Source of the DNA: Syntrophales bacterium
GTDB lineage: Bacteria; Desulfobacterota; Syntrophia; Syntrophales; UBA8958
NCBI GenBank assembly: GCA_026416455.1
Contig: JAOAFE010000008.1
Location: 1 to 64,000 of the forward strand
Direction of reading: 5' to 3'
Length of the DNA: 64,000 nucleotides
Under the pieces are notes generated by a model, which searched no databases, was not told the origin of the DNA, and worked only from the letters and a program-made list of their open reading frames with translations. The translations under genes and the position numbers were made by a program. Positions 25,541 to 35,074 of the stretch are shown here, piece by piece. Position 1 is the first letter of the stretch; the number at the start of each line of letters is the position of its first letter.

Positions 25541-26778
25541 TGTCGTTCTGGATAAAGAGGAAAACGCTGGCAGAGGGCTTTTACCTCCTTCCGCACCTTT
25601 TCGATTATCGTTTCATTACCCATATTTTTTAAAATGGAAGAGATCAGACGCCCGATCTCCTCCATTTCCCCTTCCTTCATGCCACGGGTGGTGAGAGCGG
25701 GGGTCCCAATCCTAATCCCGCTAGTGATGGTCGGGCCTTTGGTATCGAAGGGAATGCCGTTTTTATTGACCGTGATACCTGCCCTATCGAGTGCCTCTTG
25801 AGCTTCCTTGCCAGTAATGCCCTGGGGAGTTAAATCAACAAGCATCATGTGATTGTCTGTCCCACCGGACACCAAGCGAAATCCCTCCTCCATTAACACT
25901 TGGGCCAGTTTTTTAGCATTCTTTATAATCTGTTCCTGATATGTTTTAAATTCTTCGGACAAAGCCTCCTTAAATGCGACGGCCTTGGCGGCGATGACAT
26001 GCATAAGCGGCCCTCCCTGCATGCCCGGGAAAACGCGGCTGTTAATCACCGATGCAAAATCGCCACGACACATGATAATTCCACCCCGAGGACCACGAAG
26101 AGTTTTGTGCGTCGTTGAGGTCACAAATTCACAAACTGGTACGGGAGAGGGATGAAGTCCCGTTGCCACTAGTCCGGCGATGTGGGCAATATCTGCCATG
26201 ACCATCGCACCCACCATATCGGCAATTTCCCTGAATTTAGTAAAATCTATGATGCGGGGATAGGCACTGGCTCCCACTACAATCAGCTTGGGGCGATACT
26301 TTTTAGCCTGTTCCTCCACCTCGTTGAAATCAATGGTTTCCGTCTCGCGGCTCACACCATAGGCAACAACATTGTACAAACGGCCAGAAAAATTGGCGGG
26401 ACTTCCGTGGGAGAGATGTCCGCCATGGGAAAGGTTCATGCCTAAAATGGTATCTCCAGGCGTAAGTACTGCAAAATAAACCCCCATATTGGCCTGTGTT
26501 CCCGAATGCGGCTGTACATTCGCATGGTCACAACCGAACAACTTTTTGCATCTCTCTATAGCGAGATTTTCGACTACATCCATGTATTCGCATCCACCGT
26601 AGTATCTTTTACCTGGATAACCCTCGGCGTACTTGTTGGTCATAATACTGCCCTGAGCTTCCAAAACTGCCTCGCTTACAAAATTCTCTGAAGCAATCAG
26701 TTCTAGTTTACCTGCCTGTCTTCTTGCTTCTTCTCTGATAGCCAGAGCTACTTCCGGATCGATCCGCTCTAAATACAA
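25537..26778 (-). CDS. glyA: serine hydroxymethyltransferase
   Basis: A 413-residue PLP enzyme interconverting serine and glycine with tetrahydrofolate/methylene-tetrahydrofolate. Motifs: [18 protein letters not shown], the substrate region [40 protein letters not shown] and the PLP lysine in [13 protein letters not shown]. Full length. It lies one base after rpiB and overlaps the deaminase gene, so it is in the same transcript. Methylene-tetrahydrofolate from this enzyme feeds thymidylate synthesis, consistent with the dCMP deaminase next door. Confidence 0.97.
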
Positions 26779-26779
26779 G

Positions 26780-27238
26780 TTACAACCTCCCTGTGCAGAT
26801 TTTGTCTTCGATGGCCGCTATTTTTTCCAATCTTTTCGCGTGCCGTCCACCTTCAAAAGGCGTTTCCCACCAGACGTGCAAAATCTTTTTTGCAACTTCG
26901 GGGTCTTGTAATCTGCCTGCTAGCACCAAGCAATTGGCATCATTATGACGACGAGCCAGGCGTGCCATCTCCTCCGTCATACATAAGACAGCACGAACAC
27001 GGGGAAAACGGTTAGCAACAATCACCATGCCTGCTCCTGAACCGCATACGAGAATACCTCGATCGTACTCCCCTCGGGATATACGTATTGCCACCTGAAC
27101 GGCAAAATCAGGATAGTCGCACGGCTCGTCATTTTTGGTGCCTACATCCTCAATCGTTATGCCCCAGGAGTTGAGGATCTCTTTCACCGATTCCTTAAGG
27201 CGGAATCCGGCGTGATCTGCACCAATTATAATGCGCAT
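26780..27238 (-). CDS. rpiB: ribose 5-phosphate isomerase B
   Basis: A 152-residue RpiB/LacA/LacB-family isomerase interconverting ribose 5-phosphate and ribulose 5-phosphate. It begins [16 protein letters not shown] and has [23 protein letters not shown] with the family's active-site Cys region, and [17 protein letters not shown] 27238 was chosen over the frame start at 27298, which would run 53 bases into fabF. rpiB-glyA adjacency is a frequent bacterial arrangement. Ribulose 5-phosphate is also a riboflavin precursor made into DHBP by ribBA in the same run. Confidence 0.95.
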   Translation of the reverse strand: MRIIIGADHAGFRLKESVKEILNSWGITIEDVGTKNDEPCDYPDFAVQVAIRISRGEYDRGILVCGSGAGMVIVANRFPRVRAVLCMTEEMARLARRHNDANCLVLAGRLQDPEVAKKILHVWWETPFEGGRHAKRLEKIAAIEDKICTGRL

Positions 27239-27245
27239 GGCAAGA

Positions 27246-28490
27246 TTATTCCTGATATTTTTTAAAGACAACCACTGCGTTAGCCCCGCCGAAACCAAAG
27301 CTATTAGACATGGCTACCTTTACTTCCCGTGAGCAACCCCTATGGGGTACTAAGTTCAAGTCGCCCAACTCTGGATCGGGGGTTTCCAGATTTATGGTGG
27401 GAGGGATAAAGTTTTCATATATGGCCTTCACCGTGATAACAGCTTCTACTCCTCCAGCCCCTCCCAAGAGATGCCCCATCACCGATTTGGTCGAGCTTAT
27501 CGCGATACGGGGGGCGAGCTCACCGAAAACACTCTTTATAGCCTGCAATTCATAAAGATCGTTGAGGGGCGTAGAAGTTCCGTGAGCGTTTATATAATCT
27601 ATCTCTTCAATACCGATCCCCGCATCGGCCAGGGCAGCTCGCATGCATCTGGCCGCGCCCTCATGTCCTGGAGGAGGGGCTGCCATATGAAAGGCATCGC
27701 TAGTAGAAGCGAAGCCCACCATTTCGGCATATATTTTTGCCCCTCGGTTGAGGGCGTGGGTGAGCTCCTCCAGAAGAAGCAGTCCACAGCCTTCCGCAAT
27801 AACAAATCCATCTCGTCCCTGATCGAAGGGTCGGCTTGCTTTCTCCGGCTCCTCATTTCTTCTCGAGAGGGCACGCATAGCGTTGAAAGCGGCCACGGAA
27901 AGAGGCGTAACAGCGGCATCAACACCACCAGCTACCATGACATCAGCATATCCATAAGCGATAGCGTGAAAAGCCCTCCCTATGCCATAGGCCCCAGCCG
28001 CACAGGCCATGGCTGGACATTCAATTGGACCTTTCAGATTGTAACGTATCGACACATGTCCTGCAGCTAGATTTCCCAAAATTGCCGGTATGGCGAAGGG
28101 GGATATCTTTCCCGGCCCGCTATTCATTAGATTCTCTTTTTCTTCTTCGATGGAAGCCACACCACCTATGGCCGAACCGATAATTACTCCTACCCTCTCA
28201 GCTTCCTCGGCCGAAGGCTTAAATTCTGCGTCTTGCATTAACATATCGGCCGCAGCGAGGGTATAAATGATGAAATCGTCAAGACGTCTCAGTTCTTTTT
28301 TACTTACATGGTTAAGGGGGTCGAAATTTTTTATCTCCCCTGCGATCTTCGTCTCGTGTTGGATCGGATCGAACTTCGTGATGGGACCGATGCCAGACTT
28401 TCCCTGACAAACGGACGCCCACATCTCGTCCACATGATTTCCTACGGGTGTCAACACACCTAAACCGGTGACGACTACACGCCTCCTCAA
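27246..28490 (-). CDS. fabF: 3-oxoacyl-[ACP] synthase II
   Basis: A 414-residue condensing enzyme (KAS II) elongating acyl-ACP with malonyl-ACP. The nucleophilic Cys163 lies in PAMACAAGAYGIG, and the two catalytic His lie in NAHGTSTPLND and GHLLGGAGGVEA, with NSFGFGGANAVVV at the end. Length is normal. It follows acpP by ten bases. The genes fabG-acpP-fabF form a fatty acid synthesis cluster; plsX, fabH and fabD, usually between rpmF and fabG, are missing here. Confidence 0.96.
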   Translation of the reverse strand: MRRRVVVTGLGVLTPVGNHVDEMWASVCQGKSGIGPITKFDPIQHETKIAGEIKNFDPLNHVSKKELRRLDDFIIYTLAAADMLMQDAEFKPSAEEAERVGVIIGSAIGGVASIEEEKENLMNSGPGKISPFAIPAILGNLAAGHVSIRYNLKGPIECPAMACAAGAYGIGRAFHAIAYGYADVMVAGGVDAAVTPLSVAAFNAMRALSRRNEEPEKASRPFDQGRDGFVIAEGCGLLLLEELTHALNRGAKIYAEMVGFASTSDAFHMAAPPPGHEGAARCMRAALADAGIGIEEIDYINAHGTSTPLNDLYELQAIKSVFGELAPRIAISSTKSVMGHLLGGAGGVEAVITVKAIYENFIPPTINLETPDPELGDLNLVPHRGCSREVKVAMSNSFGFGGANAVVVFKKYQE

Positions 28491-28500
28491 TCTGATCCTC

Positions 28501-28737
28501 CTAATTTACGCCTTTGGAACGGAGAAAATCCACGACATCCTTAATCGTCCGAATCTGTTCCAGTTCCTCGTCCGCGATTTGAATGCCGAAATTCTCCTCC
28601 ATTTCCATAATAAGTTCAACGATATCCAGTGAGTCCGCCCCTAAATCATCTATGAATGATGCCTCCAAAACACATTGCTCTCTACTTACACCCAACTGTT
28701 CCACTATGATGTCGATGACTTTTTCCTCCAGTGTCAT
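28501..28737 (-). CDS. acpP: acyl carrier protein
   Basis: A 78-residue acidic acyl carrier protein. The phosphopantetheine attachment Ser lies in the motif [16 protein letters not shown], and the helix pattern matches ACP. ATG 28737 was chosen because [16 protein letters not shown] is the standard start and a GGAGG site lies nine bases upstream; the longer frame to 28767 adds ten unconserved residues. It sits between fabG and fabF. Confidence 0.97.
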   Translation of the reverse strand: MTLEEKVIDIIVEQLGVSREQCVLEASFIDDLGADSLDIVELIMEMEENFGIQIADEELEQIRTIKDVVDFLRSKGVN

Positions 28738-28770
28738 AACCTCCGTCCTCCATAATATGATGTGCAAAGA

Positions 28771-29520
28771 CTACATATATAGACCACCATTTACGTGGAT
28801 TACCTGGCCTGTAATGTAAGAGGCTTCATCAGAAGCTAAAAAAACCACTACACCCGCCACGTCCTCCGGTGCTCCGAACCTGCCAAGAGGTATCATTTCG
28901 AGCATCTCATTCCTCACTTCTGCCGAGATGTCCCTCGTCATATCCGTCTCGATGAAGCCCGGAGCTACGGCATTTATGCATATATTTCGAGATGCAAACT
29001 CTCGCGCCAGAGATTTCGTCATTCCAACGACACCTGCTTTGGACGCCCCATACAGGGCATCACCAACATTTCCACTAAAGGCAATAACGGAACTAATGTT
29101 TATAATCCTTCCCCATCGCTGCTTCATCATGGGCCGAACCGAAGCCTGGATGCAATTAAACGCCCCCTCGAGATTTACCTCTAATAAACGCTTCCACTGA
29201 TCCCCTCTTAACCTGAGAGAAGAGCCTCCTATCCATATTCCGGCATTATTGACGAGTATGTCTAAACGACCCTTTTCTATCAGGATTTTCTTTATCCCTT
29301 CTTGAACGGCTATACGATCTTCAACGGGGAATTGAATCGTACTGCCCTGTGCCCCATTATCCTGAATTATTTTTAAAGTATACTGAGCTCCCTCCTCGTT
29401 TCTCACAAAATTAACATAAGTAAAGGCACCGCTTTTCGCCAGCCCGACCGCCACGGCTCGTCCAATGCCCCGCGATGCCCCCGAGACCAATGCTACCTTG
29501 TTTCGCAGGTCTATGTTCAT
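28771..29520 (-). CDS. fabG: 3-oxoacyl-[ACP] reductase
   Basis: A 249-residue short-chain dehydrogenase/reductase. The NAD(P)-binding motif GASRGIGRAVAVG, the NNAG motif, catalytic Ser in NISSVIA and YGASKAG active-site Tyr-Lys are all present; the C-terminus SDEASYITGQVIHVNGGLYM is typical of FabG. It reduces 3-ketoacyl-ACP with NADPH. It overlaps rpmF by four bases and precedes acpP. As a generic SDR alone it could be something else, but the neighbours acpP and fabF make the role clear. Confidence 0.93.
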   Translation of the reverse strand: MNIDLRNKVALVSGASRGIGRAVAVGLAKSGAFTYVNFVRNEEGAQYTLKIIQDNGAQGSTIQFPVEDRIAVQEGIKKILIEKGRLDILVNNAGIWIGGSSLRLRGDQWKRLLEVNLEGAFNCIQASVRPMMKQRWGRIINISSVIAFSGNVGDALYGASKAGVVGMTKSLAREFASRNICINAVAPGFIETDMTRDISAEVRNEMLEMIPLGRFGAPEDVAGVVVFLASDEASYITGQVIHVNGGLYM

Positions 29521-29702
29521 TCTCCCTTCTCTAGGGATATCACTTCCCGCCCTTTATAAAAACCGCACTTCATACATACACGATGCGGCAACTTGGGGCT
29601 CCCACATTGACTGCAACGAGAAATTGAAGGGGCCGTCAGAAAATCATGAGCTCTTCTCTGATTCCTTCTCGTTCTTGAGTGTCTCTTGACTGGATTTGGC
29701 AT
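29517..29702 (-). CDS. rpmF: 50S ribosomal protein L32
   Basis: A 61-residue basic protein with the L32 start MPNPVKRHSRTRRNQRRAHD, followed by a zinc-binding pair CSQCG ... CMKCG. It is a component of the large ribosomal subunit. It follows the DUF177 gene by 14 bases and overlaps fabG. The yceD-rpmF pair followed by fatty acid genes is widely conserved in bacteria and links ribosome and lipid synthesis. Confidence 0.97.
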   Translation of the reverse strand: MPNPVKRHSRTRRNQRRAHDFLTAPSISRCSQCGSPKLPHRVCMKCGFYKGREVISLEKGE

Positions 29703-29716
29703 AGTTAGTTTACCTC

Positions 29717-30259
29717 TTATCTGTGATTTGCCTTTTCTATAACTATCTTTTTAAGGGCTGACCATCTCACATCTATTTCCTCCGCGGGACAAGTACATAT
29801 CTTATGGTTTAAATTAGTCCCGCATCGTGGGCAAATGCCCCGGCAATCTTCATGGCACAGAACTACCATCGGCAACTGCAAGCAAACCTGCTCGTATATA
29901 AGCGGCAAAAGGTCGATGGCGTCGTTGGTATAATATCCATATTCAATATCTTCTGAAGTTAATTCTGTATCTACTTTATACCTGGTAGGTTCCGGCACCA
30001 TGACATAACGGAAATCCGCTTCAATATCCAGCGTGGCCCGGTCTAAACAGCGGGCACAAGGCATAACGAGTTGGGTAGCAACGGAGCCCTTGATAACCAC
30101 CGTCACCCCCATCTTTCTAATCTCCGCCTCAACCTTTACAGGGCGAGGACAGGTTACCTCTTCCCCAAACTCAGCGAAGGCCTCCTGTAGCCATGTTCGC
30201 TCTAAAATGACGGGCAAGTGAAGACCTTCCGGCGGTATGCACGATACAATTATTTTCAC
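29717..30259 (-). CDS. DUF177 (YceD) family protein
   Basis: A 180-residue YceD/DUF177 protein. The central PCARCLDRATLDIEADFRYVMVP and the Cys-rich tail CHEDCRGICPRCGTNLNHKICTC are family marks. In E. coli yceD precedes rpmF, and homologues are linked to 23S rRNA maturation; the precise function is not settled. It is first in the yceD-rpmF-fabG-acpP-fabF run, with a likely promoter in the divergent gap upstream. The Cys pairs suggest a bound zinc. Confidence 0.9.
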   Translation of the reverse strand: MKIIVSCIPPEGLHLPVILERTWLQEAFAEFGEEVTCPRPVKVEAEIRKMGVTVVIKGSVATQLVMPCARCLDRATLDIEADFRYVMVPEPTRYKVDTELTSEDIEYGYYTNDAIDLLPLIYEQVCLQLPMVVLCHEDCRGICPRCGTNLNHKICTCPAEEIDVRWSALKKIVIEKANHR

Positions 30260-30301
30260 TTACAGAATACCCTCTTACCAAATGCCTATGAAGTTGTGGA
30301 A

Positions 30302-30328
30302 TTAATTACAAATCACCAATCTTGTCAA
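30302..30328 (-). promoter_or_regulatory. candidate promoter of the yceD-rpmF-fab operon
   Basis: Minus-strand TTGACA (rc of 30323-30328) is followed after about 15 bases by TAATTA, a weak -10 with short spacing. It lies back to back with the gltX promoter in the 154-base divergent gap. Confidence 0.4.
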
Positions 30329-30342
30329 GCACAATTTATGCC

Positions 30343-30372
30343 TTGACAATCGAAAAAACTAAAACCTATATA
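30343..30372 (+). promoter_or_regulatory. gltX promoter
   Basis: A perfect TTGACA (30343-30348) is separated by 18 bases from TATATA (30367-30372), a strong sigma-70-type promoter about 40 bases before the gltX start. Confidence 0.7.
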
Positions 30373-30379
30373 AAAACAT

Positions 30380-30401
30380 CCCCGTTGATACGGGGCTTTT
30401 T
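30380..30401 (+). promoter_or_regulatory. hairpin with T-run at the 5' end of the gltX transcript
   Basis: CCCCG (30380-30384) and CGGGG (30391-30395) form a five-pair stem with a six-base loop, followed by CTTTTTA, just after the predicted transcription start. It looks like a short terminator, but being at the very 5' end it may instead stabilise the mRNA. Confidence 0.4.
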
Positions 30402-30413
30402 ACTGGAGAGGAC

Positions 30414-31820
30414 ATGACAAACACCCATACCGTGAGAACGAGATTTGCCCCATCCCCAACGGGTTATCTGCATATCGGCGGAGCCAGGACGGCTTTATTT
30501 AACTGGCTTTATGCTCGCCATTATGATGGGGTATTCATTCTGAGAATCGAGGACACTGATCAGCTCCGGTCGACAGAAGAATCGACGCGAGCCATCCTTG
30601 AGGCCATGAGTTGGCTGGGTCTCAACTGGGATGAGGGTCCCTATTTTCAAGCGGAAAGATTGGAAATGTATCAAGAGATGACGGAAAAACTCATCAAAGA
30701 AGGTAAAGCTTACTACTGTACTTGTTCACCGGAAGAACTGGAACAAAAGAGAAAACAAGCCCTGGCTGAGGGCAGGAAGCCTAAATACGATGGAACCTGC
30801 CGCGACCGCCATTTAACAAAAACAAAAGAGGCCGTTGTTCGCTTCCGCGCTCCAGAGGTAGGAATTACGACTGTTCACGACCTCATCAAAGGAGACATCG
30901 TATTTCAGAACGAGGAGCTCGACGATCTCGTAATCCAACGTTCTGACGGATATCCAACCTACAATTTCGCCGTCGTAGTCGATGATGCCCTAATGGGAAT
31001 AACCCATGTCATCCGAGGAGACGACCATGTAAACAATACACCTCGTCAGATACTTTTATACGAAGCTTTAGGATTTCCGATCCCTAAATTTGCCCATGTA
31101 CCTATGATCCTGGGGCCAGATAAAACCAGATTGAGCAAACGTCACGGAGCTACCTCCGTGATGGCATATAAAGAGATGGGATATTTACCGGAGGCCTTGG
31201 TGAATTATCTAGTTCGTCTCTCCTGGTCTCACGGCGATCAGGAGATTTTTTCCCTTGAGGAACTCATTAGGTACTTTGATATTGATGGCGTAGGAAAATC
31301 ACCGGCCGTCTTCAATCCGGATAAATTATTATGGCTCAATCAATACTATATTCGCCATTACCCCTTAGAAAAACTGGTCGCAAGCGTGAAACCTTTTTGG
31401 GAAAAAAAAGGCTACGATGTATCTGACACTGACTACCTAAAGAAAATCGTCCAAGATTTAAAGCCTCGGGTCAAAACTTTGGTCGAAATGGCGGAACAGG
31501 GGGCTTTTTACTTTGAAGAACCCCATTACGATGAAACGGCATCTACATATCTGACGGCCTCGATGAAGCCTCACTTCCGGAAACTCATCACCCGCTTGAG
31601 GGAGTGGCCGGATTACACAAAAGAAGGAATAGGAAATTTTTTTCAATCATTTACAGAAGAAACAGGTGTCAAACTCAAAGTAATCGCTCAGCCTATACGC
31701 GTCGCCCTGACCGGAAAAACAGTAAGTCCCGGGCTGGACGAAATTATGTTAACCCTGGGGCGACAACAGGTCTTAAGACGGTTGGAGCGGGCAGAAAACT
31801 ACATCGATAATACCGGGTGA
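30414..31820 (+). CDS. gltX: glutamyl-tRNA synthetase
   Basis: A 468-residue class Ib synthetase that charges tRNA-Glu. HIGH is present as [13 protein letters not shown] near residue 16 after RFAPSPTGY, and KMSKS as [11 protein letters not shown]. The Cys-containing insert [14 protein letters not shown]...GTCRD is of the zinc-binding type seen in many bacterial GluRS. The anticodon-binding C-terminal domain is complete. A GGAGAGG site lies four bases before the ATG. It is followed by a tRNA-Glu gene, an enzyme-substrate pairing. Confidence 0.97.
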   Translation: MTNTHTVRTRFAPSPTGYLHIGGARTALFNWLYARHYDGVFILRIEDTDQLRSTEESTRAILEAMSWLGLNWDEGPYFQAERLEMYQEMTEKLIKEGKAYYCTCSPEELEQKRKQALAEGRKPKYDGTCRDRHLTKTKEAVVRFRAPEVGITTVHDLIKGDIVFQNEELDDLVIQRSDGYPTYNFAVVVDDALMGITHVIRGDDHVNNTPRQILLYEALGFPIPKFAHVPMILGPDKTRLSKRHGATSVMAYKEMGYLPEALVNYLVRLSWSHGDQEIFSLEELIRYFDIDGVGKSPAVFNPDKLLWLNQYYIRHYPLEKLVASVKPFWEKKGYDVSDTDYLKKIVQDLKPRVKTLVEMAEQGAFYFEEPHYDETASTYLTASMKPHFRKLITRLREWPDYTKEGIGNFFQSFTEETGVKLKVIAQPIRVALTGKTVSPGLDEIMLTLGRQQVLRRLERAENYIDNTG

Positions 31821-31829
31821 AAAAGAATC

Positions 31830-31858
31830 TTGACTTTTTTCCTCTAATTTCATAACGA
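31830..31858 (+). promoter_or_regulatory. weak candidate promoter for tRNA-Glu
   Basis: TTGACT (31830-31835) followed by 17 bases and TAACGA (31853-31858), about 22 bases before the tRNA. The -10 is poor; the tRNA may instead be read from gltX. Confidence 0.3.
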
Positions 31859-31880
31859 AAAAAGCTCTCCATAAAAATGG

Positions 31881-31955
31881 GGTCCCATCGTCTAGTGGTT
31901 AGGACGCTGGCCTCTCACGCCGGAAACAGGGGTTCAACTCCCCTTGGGACTACCA
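31881..31955 (+). tRNA. tRNA-Glu (anticodon CTC)
   Basis: A full cloverleaf. The acceptor stem is GGTCCCA / TGGGACT (one G-U), with T8, the D-arm CGTCTAGTGGTTAGGACG, an anticodon stem CTGGC / GCCGG with loop CTCTCAC giving anticodon CTC, and a T-arm AGGGG-TTCAACT-CCCCT. CCA is encoded at 31953-31955, followed by a T-run. It reads GAG codons and lies 60 bases after gltX. Confidence 0.95.
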
Positions 31956-31981
31956 TTTTTTTCAACCCGCGGACTTAATGT

Positions 31982-32764
31982 ATGATCATCACTCTGACCA
32001 CAGATTTTGGATTGATCGACCCTTACGTCGCACAGATGAAAGGGGTCATATTGTCAATAAATCCACAAGTCACTTTAGTCGATATCACACACGAAATACC
32101 TCCTCAGCAGGTCAAAGTGGCTTCATTTGTTTTGGGTATTTCTTTCCCGTACTTCCCTGCGGGCACTATCCATGTGGTCGTTGTAGATCCCGGTGTCGGA
32201 TCTGAGCGCCGGGGCATTATTGTCTGTGCTGGTCAGCATACATTCGTTGGACCCGACAACGGCATCTTCTCTTCCGTCCTAGAAAAAGTAAAAAAGACCG
32301 GTTATCGAATCTATCACATAAGTAATCCCCCACATATCTCCTGGCTACCCAGTCGCACCTTTCACGGACGTGACGTATTTGCCCCCGTCGCTGCCAAACT
32401 GGCCATGGGTGCAGAACCAGGAGAATTCGGAGACGAGATAGGAGAAATTACCCTCCTTCCCTTCAATGAACCGAAAAAGAGAGGAAACGTTATAGAAGCC
32501 GAGGTCGTTTATATAGATAGATTCGGGAATGCCGTAACCAATGTATCGGAGAACGATTTGCCCGCGGGTTTCAAAATCGACCATCTCATGTACAAAGGAG
32601 AAATTGCCAAACCGGCACACTTCTATCTGGACTCAAAAGAACATCTAGCTTGTCTTTTCAACAGTATGGGGCTTTTAGAGCTGTTTTCTCCTCTCGGTAG
32701 TGCAAAAGACAAATTCGGGATAAAAACAGGTACACAGGTAGAAGTCATCTTAACTCCGACCTAA
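31982..32764 (+). CDS. SAM hydroxide adenosyltransferase (DUF62 / chlorinase-fluorinase fold)
   Basis: A 260-residue protein of the SAM hydrolase/fluorinase family. It begins IITLTTDFGLIDPYVAQMKG, and the Asp-Arg-His triad known from archaeal SAM hydroxide adenosyltransferase is visible as Asp69 (VVDPGVGS), Arg76 and His128 (RTFHGRDVF). These enzymes split SAM with hydroxide into adenosine and methionine; the halogenase insertion loop of FlA/SalL is absent, so halide use is not expected. The in vivo purpose is unclear. ATG 31982 has no strong ribosome-binding site. It ends two bases from the converging mrdA stop. Confidence 0.88.
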   Translation: MIITLTTDFGLIDPYVAQMKGVILSINPQVTLVDITHEIPPQQVKVASFVLGISFPYFPAGTIHVVVVDPGVGSERRGIIVCAGQHTFVGPDNGIFSSVLEKVKKTGYRIYHISNPPHISWLPSRTFHGRDVFAPVAAKLAMGAEPGEFGDEIGEITLLPFNEPKKRGNVIEAEVVYIDRFGNAVTNVSENDLPAGFKIDHLMYKGEIAKPAHFYLDSKEHLACLFNSMGLLELFSPLGSAKDKFGIKTGTQVEVILTPT

Positions 32765-32766
32765 AG

Positions 32767-34602
32767 TTATTCTCTATTGCGACTTTTTTTGCTTTCCATA
32801 TACGCATCAATTACCGCTTTTGCCACCGGGGCCGCCACCGCACCACCATGTCCAGCATGTTCCACCACCACAGAAACCGCTACTTCCGGGTGTTCATAGG
32901 GAACAAAACAAACAAAAAGTGCGTGGTCTTGAAAACGTGCTGGCACCGTCCGTCCTCTCTCCGGTTGACTTACCACCTGGGCTGTCCCCGTCTTCCCAGC
33001 GACATCCTTTTCCGGCCTCCGGGCTGCATAACCAGTTCCCCCTCCCTCGTTGACTACTCCCCACAGCCCCTTTTTGATAATGGAAAAAGAATTGGTCGAG
33101 ATGGAGACCCGACCCTTTATTTCGGGAGCAAAATTCTTAACTATTCTTCCATCCGGTTCCTCGATTTGCTTTACTATCCGAGGGCGGTAGACAATACCTC
33201 CATTGGCTATAGCAGCGTAAGCTACCGCTAATTGGAGAGGGGTGGCAAGATCGTAACCTTGACCAATTGCAATCGGAATGGATTCGCCTACATGCCAAGG
33301 TTTTTTCAGTCTTTCCCATTTCCACTGCCGGGTTGGGATCAGCCCCCCTTTCTCCCAGGGCAAATCTATGCCCGTCGGTTCTCCCAAACCGAACATCTTG
33401 GCATACTTGGCGATGCGATCGACCCCTAAGATCTTACCTAAATTGTAGAAATATACATCGCAGGATTCGACAATCGCACGATGAATATTAACCCATCCAT
33501 GGCCGTTTTTCTGCCAACACCGATAGGCCCTGGTACCCAATTGAAAAGCGCCGCTGCAGAAAAACCTAGTACTGTCATCCACCACCTTTTCTTCCAGAGC
33601 TGCAAGTGCCACGAAGGGTTTGTAGGTAGATCCGGGAGGGTATTGACCCGAAACCGCCCTATTCTTCAAAGGATGCCAAGGGTTGCCGGCTAATTTTTGC
33701 CACTCCTTAGCTCTAATCCCTGCACAGAACAGATTAGGATCGAAAGAGGGAGAACTCACAAGCGCCAAGATTGATCCATCTCTCACATCTACCGCTACCA
33801 CTGCCCCTCGGCGACCCTGCAAAGCATTCCAGGCCGCTCTTTGAACATCAAGATTGATGGTCAAAACCACATTATTACCCGGGATGGGTTCTATTCTTCC
33901 CAGCGATCTTACAACCTTTCCCACGGCGTTTACTTCCACCTGTTCGGCACCGCTTATTCCCCGCAGATGTATATCATATGCCCTTTCGATGCCACTTTTC
34001 CCGACAATATCCCCGATACGACAGTTCGCCCAATCTTTATGTTCCAGTTCCTGCTGCGTTACTTCCCCGATGTACCCCACAATGTGACCAACCATCTCCC
34101 CTTCTTTATAGCTTCTGATTGCTGTTGGCTCGATCGTCACACCAGGCAACTCAAGAATATGGGTTTCAATAATGGCCACTTTTTCCCACGAAACATTTCT
34201 CTCCAAGCGAATTGGCACAAAGGGTTGGAGATTGCCCGTCGGAACAATCTCGAACTGAGGGGTTATGCCGTAACGTTGATATATAGCCTCCACCTTATCC
34301 ATGATGGGCTTAATATTTTCTCTTTTTTTGGGAAGGTAATTGAGATCGAAAGAGGGTTCACTATCGGCCATGACATGACGGTTCACGTCGTAGATCACGC
34401 CCCGGACGGGTTTAATCTTTCTCAACCTTACGCTGTTGTTCTCAGACCGAAGACGGTATTCGTCACCCTTGATTACTTGCAGATAAAAGAGTCTTCCGAT
34501 GATAACGAGGGCCGCAACCATGACCAGAGCAAAAATCACGGTTAAACGACCACGATAATCCTGTCTTTCAGGTGCGTTCAGACGACCGTTCATTAACACC
34601 AT
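32767..34602 (-). CDS. mrdA: penicillin-binding protein 2 (peptidoglycan transpeptidase)
   Basis: A 611-residue class B PBP of the elongasome. One N-terminal membrane segment (about 22-42) precedes a dimerisation domain with RGVIYDVNRHVMADSEPSF and a transpeptidase domain with SxxK in PPGSTYKPF, the SxN-type motif as SCD (VESCDVYFYNLG) and KTGT near 535. It crosslinks side-wall peptidoglycan together with RodA. The start overlaps mreD by 35 bases; the AGGG site before ATG 34602 supports it, with ATG 34593 as alternative. It is last in mreB-mreC-mreD-mrdA; rodA, usually next, is absent and replaced by a converging gene. Confidence 0.95.
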   Translation of the reverse strand: MVLMNGRLNAPERQDYRGRLTVIFALVMVAALVIIGRLFYLQVIKGDEYRLRSENNSVRLRKIKPVRGVIYDVNRHVMADSEPSFDLNYLPKKRENIKPIMDKVEAIYQRYGITPQFEIVPTGNLQPFVPIRLERNVSWEKVAIIETHILELPGVTIEPTAIRSYKEGEMVGHIVGYIGEVTQQELEHKDWANCRIGDIVGKSGIERAYDIHLRGISGAEQVEVNAVGKVVRSLGRIEPIPGNNVVLTINLDVQRAAWNALQGRRGAVVAVDVRDGSILALVSSPSFDPNLFCAGIRAKEWQKLAGNPWHPLKNRAVSGQYPPGSTYKPFVALAALEEKVVDDSTRFFCSGAFQLGTRAYRCWQKNGHGWVNIHRAIVESCDVYFYNLGKILGVDRIAKYAKMFGLGEPTGIDLPWEKGGLIPTRQWKWERLKKPWHVGESIPIAIGQGYDLATPLQLAVAYAAIANGGIVYRPRIVKQIEEPDGRIVKNFAPEIKGRVSISTNSFSIIKKGLWGVVNEGGGTGYAARRPEKDVAGKTGTAQVVSQPERGRTVPARFQDHALFVCFVPYEHPEVAVSVVVEHAGHGGAVAAPVAKAVIDAYMESKKSRNRE

Positions 34603-35074
34603 AAATGAACCCTAACCCATCTAAAGCGCGAAAGACAAAGGGCCCCAAGACACAAAGCGGTATAATCTGGGGAAACAGTAATTCTCCCCACTTCGAAAGG
34701 CAAAAAACACCGGTCGGCAAAGATTTAAAAAGGAGAAGGAAAAAAGATTCCACCACACCCCAAAAAAAAACCAAGAAGATGATAAACCAATCCCCTTCTC
34801 CATAGAGATGATGGGCAATATAATGGGTAGCAGAAAACACAGTGAAATAGATAAAGATATAGATACCAGTTACGGTGCCGCTCAAACAGTCCATCAGAAA
34901 ACCCAGAAAAGATGAAATAATTCCTCCCCTAACCAAATTCATACGAAAAGCAAGATAAATGACCACCAGAAGGGAAAGCTCTAATGGACTGCGGCCCAGA
35001 AATAATATATCGGCCAACAAGTTTTGAATAACCACTAACAAGAAAAGGGCTAGGGGAACCGTCAAAAACATCAT
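34568..35074 (-). CDS. mreD: rod shape-determining protein MreD
   Basis: A 168-residue integral membrane protein with five to six hydrophobic segments. GRSPLELSLLVVIYLAFRMN followed by GGIISSFLGFLMDCLSGTVTGIYIF is typical of MreD. It belongs to the MreBCD-PBP2-RodA elongation complex. It overlaps mreC by four bases and mrdA by 35. MreD proteins are poorly conserved; the name rests on membrane pattern and position. Confidence 0.88.
   Translation of the reverse strand: MMFLTVPLALFLLVVIQNLLADILFLGRSPLELSLLVVIYLAFRMNLVRGGIISSFLGFLMDCLSGTVTGIYIFIYFTVFSATHYIAHHLYGEGDWFIIFLVFFWGVVESFFLLLFKSLPTGVFCLSKWGELLFPQIIPLCVLGPFVFRALDGLGFIYGVNERSSERT

Noticed and set aside
33841-34545. A 234-residue plus-strand frame opposite mrdA
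   Set aside because: It is antisense to a complete PBP2 gene with all catalytic motifs and shows no recognisable protein family.
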